Source: Streptomyces buecherae (GTDB taxonomy: Bacteria > Actinomycetota > Actinomycetes > Streptomycetales > Streptomycetaceae). From it: a DNA stretch of 64,000 bases. Within the stretch, counting starts at the first letter, position 1; each line of letters begins with the position of its first letter. Below are positions 33,760-42,049 of the stretch, piece by piece. The notes below the pieces were generated by a model. The model searched no databases and was not told the origin of the DNA. It worked only from the letters and a program-made list of their open reading frames with translations. The position numbers were made by a program, and so were the translations under genes. The stretch lies in contig NZ_CP060404.1 of the NCBI RefSeq assembly GCF_014295035.1, forward strand, positions 4,062,501 through 4,126,500, written 5' to 3'.

Positions 33760-34885
33760 CCCCGCCGCTCTTCGCCGCGAGCTGGCTGAGGAGATCGCGA
33801 CGACCCACCCCACGCTGGCCCCGGAATGGCAGGCCGCGGTGGCCGCCGTTCCCCGGGAGTTGTTCCTCGGCCCGGCCGTCTACCGCCCCGCCGGCAGTCA
33901 GTGGATTCCCGTCCACCGCGCCCAGGTCGGCGACGAAGCCTGGTTGCGCATGGTCTACGCGGACCAGACCTGGGTCACTCAGGTCGAGGGACGAGACGCC
34001 GGCGACGCCACCGGTCCGGTCTCCGGGAACCCCACGTCCTCGGCCACACTGCCTTCGCTCGTCACCCGCACCGCGCAGGTGGCGGCCCTCCGTCCCGGGC
34101 AGAAGGTCCTCGAAATCGGCACCGGCACCGGCTACTCCACGGCCCTGCTCGCCCATCGGCTCGGCGCGGAGAACGTCGTCAGCATCGAGTACGACACCGG
34201 CCTCGCGTCGACCGCCGCCGCGCACCTGCACGAGGCGGGATGCGCGCCGGTGCTCGCCGTCGGAGACGGTCTCCAGGGTTGCCCGGAGCACGCCGACTAC
34301 GACGCGATCATCGCCACCTGCGCGGTGCGGTCCATCCCACCCTCGTGGTTCTGGCAGCTCAACGACGCCGGCACCATCACCACCACGATCAACGGCTGGA
34401 TGCTCGCCGCCGGGCTCATCCATCTCACCCTGGACGACGAGGGTGTCGCCCACGGCTGGTTCACCGGCGACACCATCTCCTACATGCTCGCCCGCCCACA
34501 CGAGCGCCCGCCGTCCCCCACGTTCTTCCGCCAGGACGGCCACACCCGCCCCGCCCGCCTGAGCCCCGACGTCCTGGAGCAGTGGGCAGCCCGCTTCGTC
34601 GCCCAACTCGCCGCGCCGTCAGCCGAACTACTCACCACCAGCACGGGCGTCATCCTGCGCGATGTGGCCACCGGCTCTCAGGCTTGGACCGAGCCCGACG
34701 GGGAGGGTTGGACCGTCCACCAGCACGGTCCGCTGCGCCTGTGGGACCAGGTCGAGAACGCGCTGCACGCCTGGCACGATGCTGGCGCCCCCGACCTGTC
34801 CGCCTTCGGCATGACGGCGACGCCGTTCGATCAGACCGTATGGATCGGTTCCCCGAGCGGGCCGACCTGGCGACTGCCGGTGTGA
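33749..34885 (+). CDS. graspetide-associated protein-L-isoaspartate O-methyltransferase
   Basis: A 378-residue homologue of protein-L-isoaspartate methyltransferase (PIMT). SAM motif I VLEIGTGTGYSTALL is at 120-134, and SSATLPSLVTRTAQ just before it is the PIMT substrate loop. The C-terminal about 150 residues (from about 225) extend beyond canonical PIMTs of about 210-230 residues. In the fuscimiditide and amycolimiditide systems such an enzyme methylates a specific Asp of the ester-linked peptide, which then collapses to a stable aspartimide; the same is inferred here at Asp68-Gly69. ATG at 33749 follows AGGAG by 6 nt, inside the end of tgmB. Confidence 0.88.
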   Translation: MPADPAALRRELAEEIATTHPTLAPEWQAAVAAVPRELFLGPAVYRPAGSQWIPVHRAQVGDEAWLRMVYADQTWVTQVEGRDAGDATGPVSGNPTSSATLPSLVTRTAQVAALRPGQKVLEIGTGTGYSTALLAHRLGAENVVSIEYDTGLASTAAAHLHEAGCAPVLAVGDGLQGCPEHADYDAIIATCAVRSIPPSWFWQLNDAGTITTTINGWMLAAGLIHLTLDDEGVAHGWFTGDTISYMLARPHERPPSPTFFRQDGHTRPARLSPDVLEQWAARFVAQLAAPSAELLTTSTGVILRDVATGSQAWTEPDGEGWTVHQHGPLRLWDQVENALHAWHDAGAPDLSAFGMTATPFDQTVWIGSPSGPTWRLPV

Positions 34886-34922
34886 GTCCGGGAGCGCGGC
34901 ACGCGTCGCGTCGCGAGCCACC

Positions 34923-35231
34923 TCACCTCGTCGGCGCCGCCGGTCCGATGTCTTCGTGGGGCGTGATGTGCCAGTGGAGGGTGACGGTGGCGGTGTAGCG
35001 CAGGTGGCGTCCGTCGGGGTGGTCGTGGGCGGCGTGGTGGGTGCACCAGCGTTGTGCTTGGTGGTGCATGCCGGTGATGGTTTCGGTGGGTTCGGGGACG
35101 GGTGACTGGTCGCCGCAGGTGGTGCAGGTGGCGTGCACGGTGTACGGGGTGGTGTCGGGGTCGGGGGCGAGGGTCATCTCGACGTAGCGGTAGCGGCGGC
35201 GCCCGTGGTGGCGGGTGGGACGGTGGCTCAT
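34923..35231 (-). CDS. small Cys-containing hypothetical protein (DUF7848-like)
   Basis: A 102-residue protein with RYRYVEMTLAPDPDT, CTTCGDQSPV and a later WCTHHAAHDHPDGRHLRY. The paired Cys and His suggest a small zinc site. It resembles proteins annotated DUF7848 in Streptomyces, from memory only. Its start overlaps the stop of the upstream HATPase gene by 4 bp, so the pair is one operon. It is convergent with the graspetide operon, 37 bp away. Function is unknown. Confidence 0.68.
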   Translation of the reverse strand: MSHRPTRHHGRRRYRYVEMTLAPDPDTTPYTVHATCTTCGDQSPVPEPTETITGMHHQAQRWCTHHAAHDHPDGRHLRYTATVTLHWHITPHEDIGPAAPTR

Positions 35232-36049
35232 GCGGCGTAGGCCACCTCGAACCAGACGCGCTTACCCGGGCCCGGCGAAGTGGGGTCGTACCCCCACCGC
35301 GTGGCCAACGCGTCCACGAGAGTCAGCCCCCTGCCCTGCTCGTCCAACTCGCTCACGTCGCGGCGACGAGGCGGCGCATCCGATGGATCGCGTACCTCGA
35401 CGTGAAGTCGGGTTGCCTCACACCAGACATGGACTCCAACGGTTGCGTGTCCCCCGTTGGCGCCGTGGTCCACAGCGTTGGCCACGAGTTCGCTCGTGAG
35501 CAGCGCAGCAGCGTCGATCACCTCCCGATGGCCCGCGCTGACCAAGCACGCGGTGACGAAGCGACGCGCCACCGGTACCGAACTTCGGAGCGGCGCCAGG
35601 GTGACCGACGCAGTGCAGCGCCCCAAGGGGCGATCACTTGCTGGCCGGGGACGTCCCATCGTGGGCAACCCACCCTCGACAGTGGAGACGAACGCGCCGT
35701 GAGCGGCCAACCAGCGTACGAGTTCGTCGCGTTGCCGAGGCGTCCACCACAACATGACCGGCCACAGCGACACGATGCCGCGCGCGGCCCCGCTCTCCAC
35801 CTGGCATCGCACGGACGCCCACCGAGGCCGCTGCGCGTACTCACTGACGTCAGCCCTCTCCACCCACAGGCCAACGGCCCGGAACGCGTGCGTCTGAAGA
35901 TGACGTCGCACACGCGTGAGCGCACGCTCCACGTCGACGTTTCGATGTTTAGGCCAACAGACGTAGACGGCTACGGGAGTCGCGGAGGCGAGGGGCGCCG
36001 CGTCAGTGCGGATGGAGTCGTGAGGAGATGGGACGGCGGGGAAGGCCAT
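35228..36049 (-). CDS. RsbW-like ATP-binding (HATPase) protein with novel N-terminal domain
   Basis: A 273-residue protein. The C-terminal half (about 135-273) is an anti-sigma-factor-type HATPase: N box LLTSELVANAVDHGA, then VEVRDPSDAPPRRR and GRGLTLVDALATRWGYD. The N-terminal about 125 residues (VAVYVCWPKHRNVDVERAL through VMLWWTPRQRDELVRWLAAHG) are not recognised and are absent from short RsbW-type proteins. ATG at 36049 follows GAGGAA by 5 nt. It forms an operon with the small Cys protein. The divergent XRE-TPR gene shares a dyad-rich intergenic region, suggesting a regulatory module. Confidence 0.82.
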   Translation of the reverse strand: MAFPAVPSPHDSIRTDAAPLASATPVAVYVCWPKHRNVDVERALTRVRRHLQTHAFRAVGLWVERADVSEYAQRPRWASVRCQVESGAARGIVSLWPVMLWWTPRQRDELVRWLAAHGAFVSTVEGGLPTMGRPRPASDRPLGRCTASVTLAPLRSSVPVARRFVTACLVSAGHREVIDAAALLTSELVANAVDHGANGGHATVGVHVWCEATRLHVEVRDPSDAPPRRRDVSELDEQGRGLTLVDALATRWGYDPTSPGPGKRVWFEVAYAA

Positions 36050-36268
36050 GTTGTTCCTCTGCGGGGAATCCAGGCGGGAGATATCTACGCCCGTTGAGCC
36101 GTGCAGTGAGAACGCGAAGAAAAACGCATGATCACGCTGCGCGGTCACCAGGTGACTGCTGGAGAGTTAACTCGGCGAGCACGCGGAGATGTAGAGATGG
36201 AGCGGCGCTTGACTGCCCCAGTCACGATGTGACTCCCCTAGTCAGAAATCCACCGGTACTTTCGAGCT
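36050..36268. promoter_or_regulatory. divergent promoter region with three dyads
   Basis: Three inverted repeats lie between the HATPase (minus) and XRE-TPR (plus) genes: GTCACC-A-GGTGAC at 36144-36156, GAGTTAACTC at 36164-36173 and AGTCAC-GAT-GTGACT at 36220-36234. GTSAC arms recur in the first and third. TACTTT at 36257-36262 is a candidate -10 for the XRE gene, 6 nt before its ATG. Confidence 0.55.
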
Positions 36269-37498
36269 ATGACGTCTCTCGGACGGACATTGAAGGCGAG
36301 CCGGGCGCTGGCCGGTGGCATGACGCAAGCCCAGCTTGGTGCCACGTGCAACATGAGCCAAGCGAAGATCAGCCGCATCGAACGCGGGGCCGAGTCGCCA
36401 ACGCCCGCTGAGCGACGGGCGCTCGCGCGTGCGCTCAGCATTCCTCCCGCAATGCTCGGAGCTACGGAGACGGACGAACAGAATGGAGGCGAGGACGACA
36501 TGCGCAGGCGTGAACTGCTAGTGGCAGCAGCCGGCATAGGAATCGGTGCGGCGACGATCCCCGCAACGCCGGCGACAGGACATGGGGCCCCGGGGCCGGG
36601 CTGGGACGCCGCACTTTTCCGAGACATCGGAAAGCCCACGATGAACGGGGCACAGTTACACGCGGGGCTGGACACAGTCGCGCGCCAGATCGGCGAGGCC
36701 CGCTACGTAGAGGCCGCGCGGGCCGTGCCGCATCTCGTTGCCGCCGCGCGGGCCCACGCCCGTCATAGTGGACCGGGCGGGGCCGAGACGCTGGCCCGCG
36801 CCTATGTCGTGGCCACAGCGGTCAGTGTGAAGGAACGCACGGACGTTTCCTGGCTGACCGCCGACCGATCCGTGCAGGCCGCTCGGCAAGCGCGCAATCC
36901 GGTAGTAGCAGCGATGGCCGCACGTGCTCAGTACGTCGTGCTGCGCCAACGCGGTCACCACGAGTGGGCAGCTCAGGTGGCAGATCAAGCCGTAGCCGAT
37001 CTGTCAGGAGAAGAACGCGCGAGGCCAGTCCTAGCGCACCTACTCCTTGAGTCGGCCTACGGAGCCGCGCAGGCTGGCGACACGACACGCGCCGCCTCGC
37101 TGTACGAGCAGGCCCGTGACACTGCCGCCCGTGGCCCAGCCACCACCACGTGGGTCGACGCACCAGGTCCCATGACGAGTGACCAGGTAGAGCGCTACGG
37201 GCTGTGCATCCATCACGTACTTGGCGACAGCCGGGCCGCCCTCAAGCACCTGGCTGCGGTGAACGGCAAGAGGCTGGCCACTCGTGAACGTGAGGCCAGG
37301 GTGCGCCACGACAGCGCCAAGCTCTATCGCGACATGGGAGACCTTCCTTCCGCGCTCGCTCTGCTGCAACAGCACGCTGAGGAGACTCCCCAGGACGCCC
37401 GACGTTCCAGCGTCAAGGTCATGATCTCGGGGATGCTGGCCGTCAGCCCGTCCATGCCCGGCCTCAACCAACTCGCCGTTCGCGTAGGTGCGGCGTGA
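36269..37498 (+). CDS. XRE family regulator with TPR-like domain
   Basis: A 409-residue regulator. XRE helix-turn-helix at about 8-60 (MTQAQLGATCNMSQAKISRI). A twin-arginine-like hydrophobic patch follows (MRRRELLVAAAGIGIGAA, 78-95), then an all-helical TPR-like sensor region (about 120-400). Such proteins often sense peptides. ATG at 36269 has no Shine-Dalgarno sequence; TACTTT lies 6 nt upstream, so it may be leaderless. An internal in-frame ATG at 36500 has GGAGG and GAGGA upstream and could give a shorter product without the HTH. Codon 130 (36656-36658) is TTA, implying bldA control. Confidence 0.87.
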   Translation: MTSLGRTLKASRALAGGMTQAQLGATCNMSQAKISRIERGAESPTPAERRALARALSIPPAMLGATETDEQNGGEDDMRRRELLVAAAGIGIGAATIPATPATGHGAPGPGWDAALFRDIGKPTMNGAQLHAGLDTVARQIGEARYVEAARAVPHLVAAARAHARHSGPGGAETLARAYVVATAVSVKERTDVSWLTADRSVQAARQARNPVVAAMAARAQYVVLRQRGHHEWAAQVADQAVADLSGEERARPVLAHLLLESAYGAAQAGDTTRAASLYEQARDTAARGPATTTWVDAPGPMTSDQVERYGLCIHHVLGDSRAALKHLAAVNGKRLATREREARVRHDSAKLYRDMGDLPSALALLQQHAEETPQDARRSSVKVMISGMLAVSPSMPGLNQLAVRVGAA

Positions 37499-37615
37499 GC
37501 TGATCGCAGGTACGGCACCGCGGTCAGCACGGGCGGGGGGGTGCGTGAACGCTGTCAGTGCGCACAACGAAGAAGGTAGCGCCCAGGCCCCGCCACGAGG
37601 GGCCGCGAAGCTCCG

Positions 37616-38848
37616 TCACGGCCGTGCTAGGTGACGCCGCCTGCCCAACCCCACGGCGCCGGGGCCCGTGTCGACGAGCTTGACCACGCGGCGCAGCCTG
37701 GTCGTGGAGGCCAGGCCGACCTTGGACATGATCACCTGCGGCAGGGCCTGATGCCGGGCCCAGTGCGGTGCCGAGCGCAACGCCGACTCCAGGGTGTCGA
37801 GACTGGCGTCCCACAGCCGTGCGTCGGCCTGTGCCATGGCCTTGTCGAGTTCGTACCGGTGCCTGGCGGCGTCGCTGAGCACTGCGGTGTCGTGAATCGA
37901 CTCGATCAGCGTGAGCGCCTTCCCGGTCTGGCCAAGCGACACATTGACGCCCACCGCCTGTGTCGTCGCGGAGACAGGCCCGAACAGGGTGCCGTGCGCT
38001 CGGAACTCGCGCCCCAAGCGGGCGCCCGTCGCGTGCGACTGCGAGAGATAGTCGCCCGCCCGGTCCTTGTCGCCCAACCGCGAAGCCACCACGGCGGCGA
38101 AGTTGATGTGCGCCCCGTACACGGCGAGCTGTTCGGGGGACGCCCGGGAGAACCGTGGCTCGATGTCGAACGCGGCGCGCTCCGCGAGGTCGAGCGCCTC
38201 GTCCAGTCGCGCATCGCGCAGGTACACCCAGGAGCGGCCCGACGTCACCAGCGCGGCGCGCAGTTCGTCGGCCGCACGCTCGGCAGCCCGTTGCGCATGC
38301 CCAATCGCCGCGTACGCGAGGTCACGCACCCCCAGGAGGTTGGCGACGTAAGCACTGATGCGATAGGCGTCGGCCACCACGCCCCACGCTTCGGCCTGGT
38401 CACCGGCCGGCTGTTCGTGGAGTCGCGCGGCAGCGGACCGCAGGAGAGGCCCGGCTACCGCGCCCGCCTCGACGTACCGACCCTGCCAGTACAACTCCCA
38501 CGCATGTCGGACCACCTTGTCGAGTTCCGCCAACGTGGGTGCCTCGGCGGGCAGGCCCGCACCCGCCGCCGTGTCGTGCACGGCGTGCGACAGCGCGCGC
38601 ATCATGGCCCGGTCGTCCTGTCCGAGCGCCCGGCGCGGCTCCTGCTGACCGAGGACGACGGACGTGTCAACGCCGAGCGCTCCGGCGATCCTGAGCAGGG
38701 TCGGCAACGAAAGGCGCTTGTCCTGTTCCGCCGCCTGGATGGTGGCGATCGAGAGACCGGTCAGTTCAGCGAGGGCGGCTTGGTTGAGTTCGGAACCGCG
38801 GAGGATCTTGATGCGCTCGCCGTTGCTGTAGTCGGACCAGTGAGGCAT
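37616..38848 (-). CDS. XRE family regulator with TPR-like domain
   Basis: A 410-residue regulator. The N-terminal XRE domain (about 8-65) reads RIKILRGSELNQAALAELTG and SIATIQAAEQDKRLSLPTLL. Residues about 95-385 are TPR-like helices (ELYWQGRYVEAGAVAGPLL, ARLDEALDLAERAAFD and DKDRAGDYLSQSHATG). ATG at 38848 follows GGAGA by about 7 nt. It is convergent with the preceding XRE-TPR gene and divergent from the flavoprotein gene, which is a likely target. The last about 20 residues are Arg/Gly-rich. Confidence 0.87.
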   Translation of the reverse strand: MPHWSDYSNGERIKILRGSELNQAALAELTGLSIATIQAAEQDKRLSLPTLLRIAGALGVDTSVVLGQQEPRRALGQDDRAMMRALSHAVHDTAAGAGLPAEAPTLAELDKVVRHAWELYWQGRYVEAGAVAGPLLRSAAARLHEQPAGDQAEAWGVVADAYRISAYVANLLGVRDLAYAAIGHAQRAAERAADELRAALVTSGRSWVYLRDARLDEALDLAERAAFDIEPRFSRASPEQLAVYGAHINFAAVVASRLGDKDRAGDYLSQSHATGARLGREFRAHGTLFGPVSATTQAVGVNVSLGQTGKALTLIESIHDTAVLSDAARHRYELDKAMAQADARLWDASLDTLESALRSAPHWARHQALPQVIMSKVGLASTTRLRRVVKLVDTGPGAVGLGRRRHLARP

Positions 38849-39071
38849 GGCTCGTCTCCGTTCTGTGGACACTGTGAACGGTACTGGCAGCCGGGCCTCA
38901 CATGCTGTCTCGCGGCGCTCCAAGGCACGTACCGCATAGGGAGGTTGAGGCCGTCCACGGTCATCGCGGACGCCGCGTCCGACTCCCGTTGGGACGGTTC
39001 GTCCGTACGACGCGACCGCACGGCGCCAGGCGCGGTTGCGTACGCCGCACCTCCCGGTGTGGACTCCCGGC

Positions 39072-39677
39072 ATGAGACCCGTCCTCTACCTGATCGCCTG
39101 CGCCGCAGGGCCCACCCAGTACATCGACGCGGGTGTTCGCGCGGCCCAGGCCGCGGGCTGGGACACCTGCCTGGTCCTCACGCCGTCGGCCGCCCGCTGG
39201 TGGGAAGCTCGGCGTGACGAGTTGGAGAGTCTGACAGGACACCCGGTCCGGTCGGCGTACAAGCTCCCGGGCGATTCGGACACGCTGCCGCCCGCCGACG
39301 CGATGCTCGTCGCGCCGCTGAGCTGCACCAGCCTGAACAAGTGGGCGGCGGGCATCGCCGACACGCTAGCGATCGGCCTCGTGTCCGAGGGGGTCCACCT
39401 GGGCGTTCCGGTGGTCGCCATGCCCTACTTCAACCAGGCCCAGGCCGCCCAACCCGCCGTGCCCCGCAGCGCGCAGACGCTGCGCGATCAGGGCGTAACC
39501 CTCCTCCTCGGGCCGGACGGATACGAGCCGCACCCGCCGAGGCAAGGTGACGCGTCCGCGTTTCCGTGGGAGGCGGCCGTAGCCGCCCTGCCCACGGTCT
39601 CGGCGAGCCGGCACAGCGCGGCGACCGATCGCGAGCCGACCCCCCACCGCTCCGCGTCCCGCCCACCGCACCCGTAG
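39072..39677 (+). CDS. HFCD-family flavoprotein
   Basis: A 201-residue FMN-binding protein of the homo-oligomeric flavin-containing Cys decarboxylase family (PPC decarboxylase / EpiD type). It shows the Rossmann-like start RPVLYLIACAAGP, the LVAPLSCTSLNKWAAGIADT segment corresponding to the family's PASANT region, and VPVVAMPYFNQAQAA in place of the PxMNxxMW loop. The last about 40 residues are Ser/Pro/Arg-rich. ATG at 39072 was chosen by domain start; no strong ribosome binding site is seen. It diverges from an XRE-TPR regulator. Whether it decarboxylates a peptide is unknown. Confidence 0.77.
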   Translation: MRPVLYLIACAAGPTQYIDAGVRAAQAAGWDTCLVLTPSAARWWEARRDELESLTGHPVRSAYKLPGDSDTLPPADAMLVAPLSCTSLNKWAAGIADTLAIGLVSEGVHLGVPVVAMPYFNQAQAAQPAVPRSAQTLRDQGVTLLLGPDGYEPHPPRQGDASAFPWEAAVAALPTVSASRHSAATDREPTPHRSASRPPHP

Positions 39678-39824
39678 CCTCTGCGAGATGGCTTGGGAAC
39701 CGCCAGGGGTTCAGGGTGTGTACCTCGTCGTGCCAAGGGTTGGGTACACGCATCCCAACTACCACCGGAGCGACGCCGAGGCACGACCTCTCCGACTGTC
39801 GCCCAACCCAGCGGAGGTCACCGC

Positions 39825-40373
39825 TTGTACCCGATCACCCGCCACAGCTCCCGCCTCGCCCTCCGCGAGCTGACCATCGACGACGTGGACGCCGTCCACG
39901 CGATCTACGGCAGCCCCGAAGCAACCGAGCACATGTCCTTCACTCCGCGCTCGCGCGAGCAGGTCGATGTGATCGTTGCCCGTTGGATCGCCTCCGCGTC
40001 CGCGACACCGCGCGAGGAGTACGCGTTGGCCGCCACCGAACGTGAGACGGGTGAGCCGATCGGGTGCGTGCGGCTGGCCCACGATCCGCATCAACCCAAC
40101 GCCGGCACCTTCGGGTTCGCGCTCCGCCCGGACGCCTGGGGCGTGGGCTACGGGCGCGAGGTCGTGCGCCTGATCTGCGATCTCGCCTTCACCGACCTCG
40201 ACCTCCACCGCCTGTGGGCCGCACGCTCGCCGCACAACACCGCCTCGGAGCGCACGCTCCTCGCGGCCGGGCTGACCGAGGAGGGGCGCATCCGAGCACA
40301 CGTCCACGTACGCGGCGCCTGGCGGGACTCCATCACGTACAGCATCCTGCGGGAGGAGTGGTCCGCGGGCTGA
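39825..40373 (+). CDS. GNAT family N-acetyltransferase
   Basis: A 182-residue acetyltransferase of the RimJ/RimL type. Typical features are RLALRELTIDDVDAVHAIYG, EATEHMSFTPRS, GEPIGCVRLA, the acetyl-CoA loop RPDAWGVGYGREVVRLI and NTASERTLLAAGLTEEGRI. The TTG start at 39825 is chosen because GGAGG (39813-39817) lies 7 nt upstream and the product then begins MYPITRHSSRLALREL, as in relatives; the longer GTG/ATG frames add unrelated residues. It would acetylate an N-terminal or small-molecule amine. The target is unknown. Confidence 0.84.
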   Translation: MYPITRHSSRLALRELTIDDVDAVHAIYGSPEATEHMSFTPRSREQVDVIVARWIASASATPREEYALAATERETGEPIGCVRLAHDPHQPNAGTFGFALRPDAWGVGYGREVVRLICDLAFTDLDLHRLWAARSPHNTASERTLLAAGLTEEGRIRAHVHVRGAWRDSITYSILREEWSAG

Positions 40374-40419
40374 AACCCACCTCCCACTGATCGCGACGCC
40401 CCGCCCGCCCCAAGGCCCC

Positions 40420-41145
40420 TCACACCCGCCGCGCCACGAACACGAACTCCTTCCCCGGCCGGTCCGGGGCGTCCCGGACGTCCTCCAGGACGTAGCCGTG
40501 GGCGGCCAGGTCGTGTTCGATCTCCGTGCGGTCGCGGAAGCGGAGGGTGGAGTCCGAGGTGAGTACCTGGCCGTCGGAGGCGAAGACGTACGTCCAACGG
40601 AAGCTGATCAGAGGCCAGTCCATCTTGGTGACCTGCACCCAGCTCTCGACGGCGCCGACACCCGCGATGCCCGTGACCCGGTGGGAGGTCTCGCGGTTCC
40701 AGTCCTCCCAGGCGCGGCGGGACGGGTCGCGGGTCTCGAAGACCAGGAGGCCGCCGGGGCGCAGGGCGGCGTGAGCGCCTCGGAGGGTGTTCTGCCAGGT
40801 CTGCGGGTCGGTCAGCTCCTGGGCCACGTTGCCCGTCATGGTGGCGAGGTCGGCACCCAGGTCGGGGAGGTCCGTCGCGTCGCCGCGTATCCAGCGCACC
40901 CGTTCGGCGCCCGGCTTGGAGCGGGCCACGTCGAGGGAGGCCCCGGCGGGGTCGACGCCGACGACGTCGATGCCGCGCTCCGCCAGTAAGAGGGCGAACA
41001 CCCCCGTGCCGCAGCCGATGTCCAGCACGCGGCGGGCGCCGCGTTCCGTGGCGATCTCGACGTACGCGTCGAGATCGGTGCGGTCGGGGTCGAGCAGGTC
41101 GTAGATCGAGGCGAGCCGCGGATGTTCGAAGCACTCATCAGCCAT
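40420..41145 (-). CDS. class I SAM-dependent methyltransferase
   Basis: A 241-residue methyltransferase. Motif I RRVLDIGCGTGVF is at 38-50, VVGVDPAGASLDVAR follows, and LRPGGLLVFETRDPS is motif III. The C-terminal part (YVFASDGQVLTSDSTLRFR and YVLEDVRDAPDRPGKEFVFVA) matches a widespread actinobacterial subfamily. ATG at 41145 is preceded by TAGTTT and 7 nt, with no ribosome binding site, so it may be leaderless. Codon 53 (plus positions 40987-40989) is TTA, implying bldA control. It is convergent with the acetyltransferase gene. Confidence 0.85.
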   Translation of the reverse strand: MADECFEHPRLASIYDLLDPDRTDLDAYVEIATERGARRVLDIGCGTGVFALLLAERGIDVVGVDPAGASLDVARSKPGAERVRWIRGDATDLPDLGADLATMTGNVAQELTDPQTWQNTLRGAHAALRPGGLLVFETRDPSRRAWEDWNRETSHRVTGIAGVGAVESWVQVTKMDWPLISFRWTYVFASDGQVLTSDSTLRFRDRTEIEHDLAAHGYVLEDVRDAPDRPGKEFVFVARRV

Positions 41146-41277
41146 GTTGCCGAAACTAGGCGTTGGCGGGCCCGTGTTCCTAGTCAGTTTCACCTAGGCG
41201 ATGGCGGGACGCTCCGCTCAACACCGAACGCGTGGCGCGGTGTCGGGCTCCATCGCGGGCCCCCGCCGGGTGGTGTC

Positions 41278-41823
41278 TCAGCCCTGGCCCAGCTCGGCGC
41301 GCCAGACGGGGCTGTCGACGTAGTGGTTGTCGAAACGCTCCGCGGACTCGGCGATCTCCTTCGGGTCGGCCTCGCCCCGCATGACCCGGCCGAGCAGGCG
41401 CAGGTAGTCGAAGCGAGGCAGGCCCGGGGTGAACACGAACAGGACGTCGGCCTCGGCGCCGGGGGCCGCGGCGAAGGCGTGCGGGGTGTGGGGCGGCACG
41501 GCCAGGAAGTCGCCCTGGTTCAGGGTGGTGACCTCCTCGCCCACCAGCACCCGCAACGAGCCGCCGAGCACGAAGAACAGTTCCGTCGCCCTCGTGTGGA
41601 AGTGGGCCGGCGCCCCGGCGGCTCCCTTGGCGAAGCTGGAGCGGTAGCTGGTGAATCCGCCGGGGGTGGCGTCCGACTCGCCCAACAACGTCATGACGCT
41701 GCTCGGGTCGGCGCAGGTCTCGGCGTCCGCGTGGCGGGTCAGCACCGTCGGCAGCGGTGAGGTGCTGGTGGTGGTGGTCGTGGCCTGGGAGGTCGTGGGC
41801 GCGGTGGTCTTCGTCGTCGTCAT
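41278..41823 (-). CDS. cupin domain protein
   Basis: A 181-residue protein with one cupin barrel (about 50-140). The metal-binding pattern is HFHTRATELFFVLGG followed by GDFLAVPPHTPHAFAA, supplying the usual His/Glu/His set. The first 24 residues are almost all Thr/Ser/Ala (TTTTTSTS), encoded by ACC repeats. ATG at 41823 lies next to three copies of GAATGACCC, which probably control it. Such proteins include small dioxygenases and isomerases; activity is unknown. Confidence 0.82.
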   Translation of the reverse strand: MTTTKTTAPTTSQATTTTTSTSPLPTVLTRHADAETCADPSSVMTLLGESDATPGGFTSYRSSFAKGAAGAPAHFHTRATELFFVLGGSLRVLVGEEVTTLNQGDFLAVPPHTPHAFAAAPGAEADVLFVFTPGLPRFDYLRLLGRVMRGEADPKEIAESAERFDNHYVDSPVWRAELGQG

Positions 41824-41825
41824 GT

Positions 41826-41870
41826 GAATGACCCTACGAAGGGAATGACCCGGCTGTGTGGGTCATTCCC
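41826..41870. promoter_or_regulatory. operator-like triple GAATGACCC
   Basis: GAATGACCC occurs at 41826-41834 and 41843-41851, and inverted at 41860-41868. The second and third form an 11-bp perfect inverted repeat GGGAATGACCC / GGGTCATTCCC with an 8-nt spacer (41841-41870). It directly abuts the cupin start codon, so a bound repressor would block promoter or ribosome access. Confidence 0.65.
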
Positions 41871-42049
41871 GCACGGTAGTCGTGGGTCAAGTTCGGGTCG
41901 AGGCTGGCATCGCTTCGTACGCTCCGCGCCGCGCGCGGCCGCACGCCGGCCATCCCGGTACGCCCCGCGCGCCCCTGCGGCACTCCCCCACGCCGCCCCC
42001 GTACGGAACCCGCCCCCGCGCTCCCGTACGGAACGCGTCCGCGACCGGG

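Noticed and set aside
39072..39677. Flavoprotein as a tailoring enzyme of the graspetide cluster
   Set aside because: It belongs to the family of peptide Cys decarboxylases, but it lies over 4 kb away behind divergent regulators and the graspetide precursor has no Cys.
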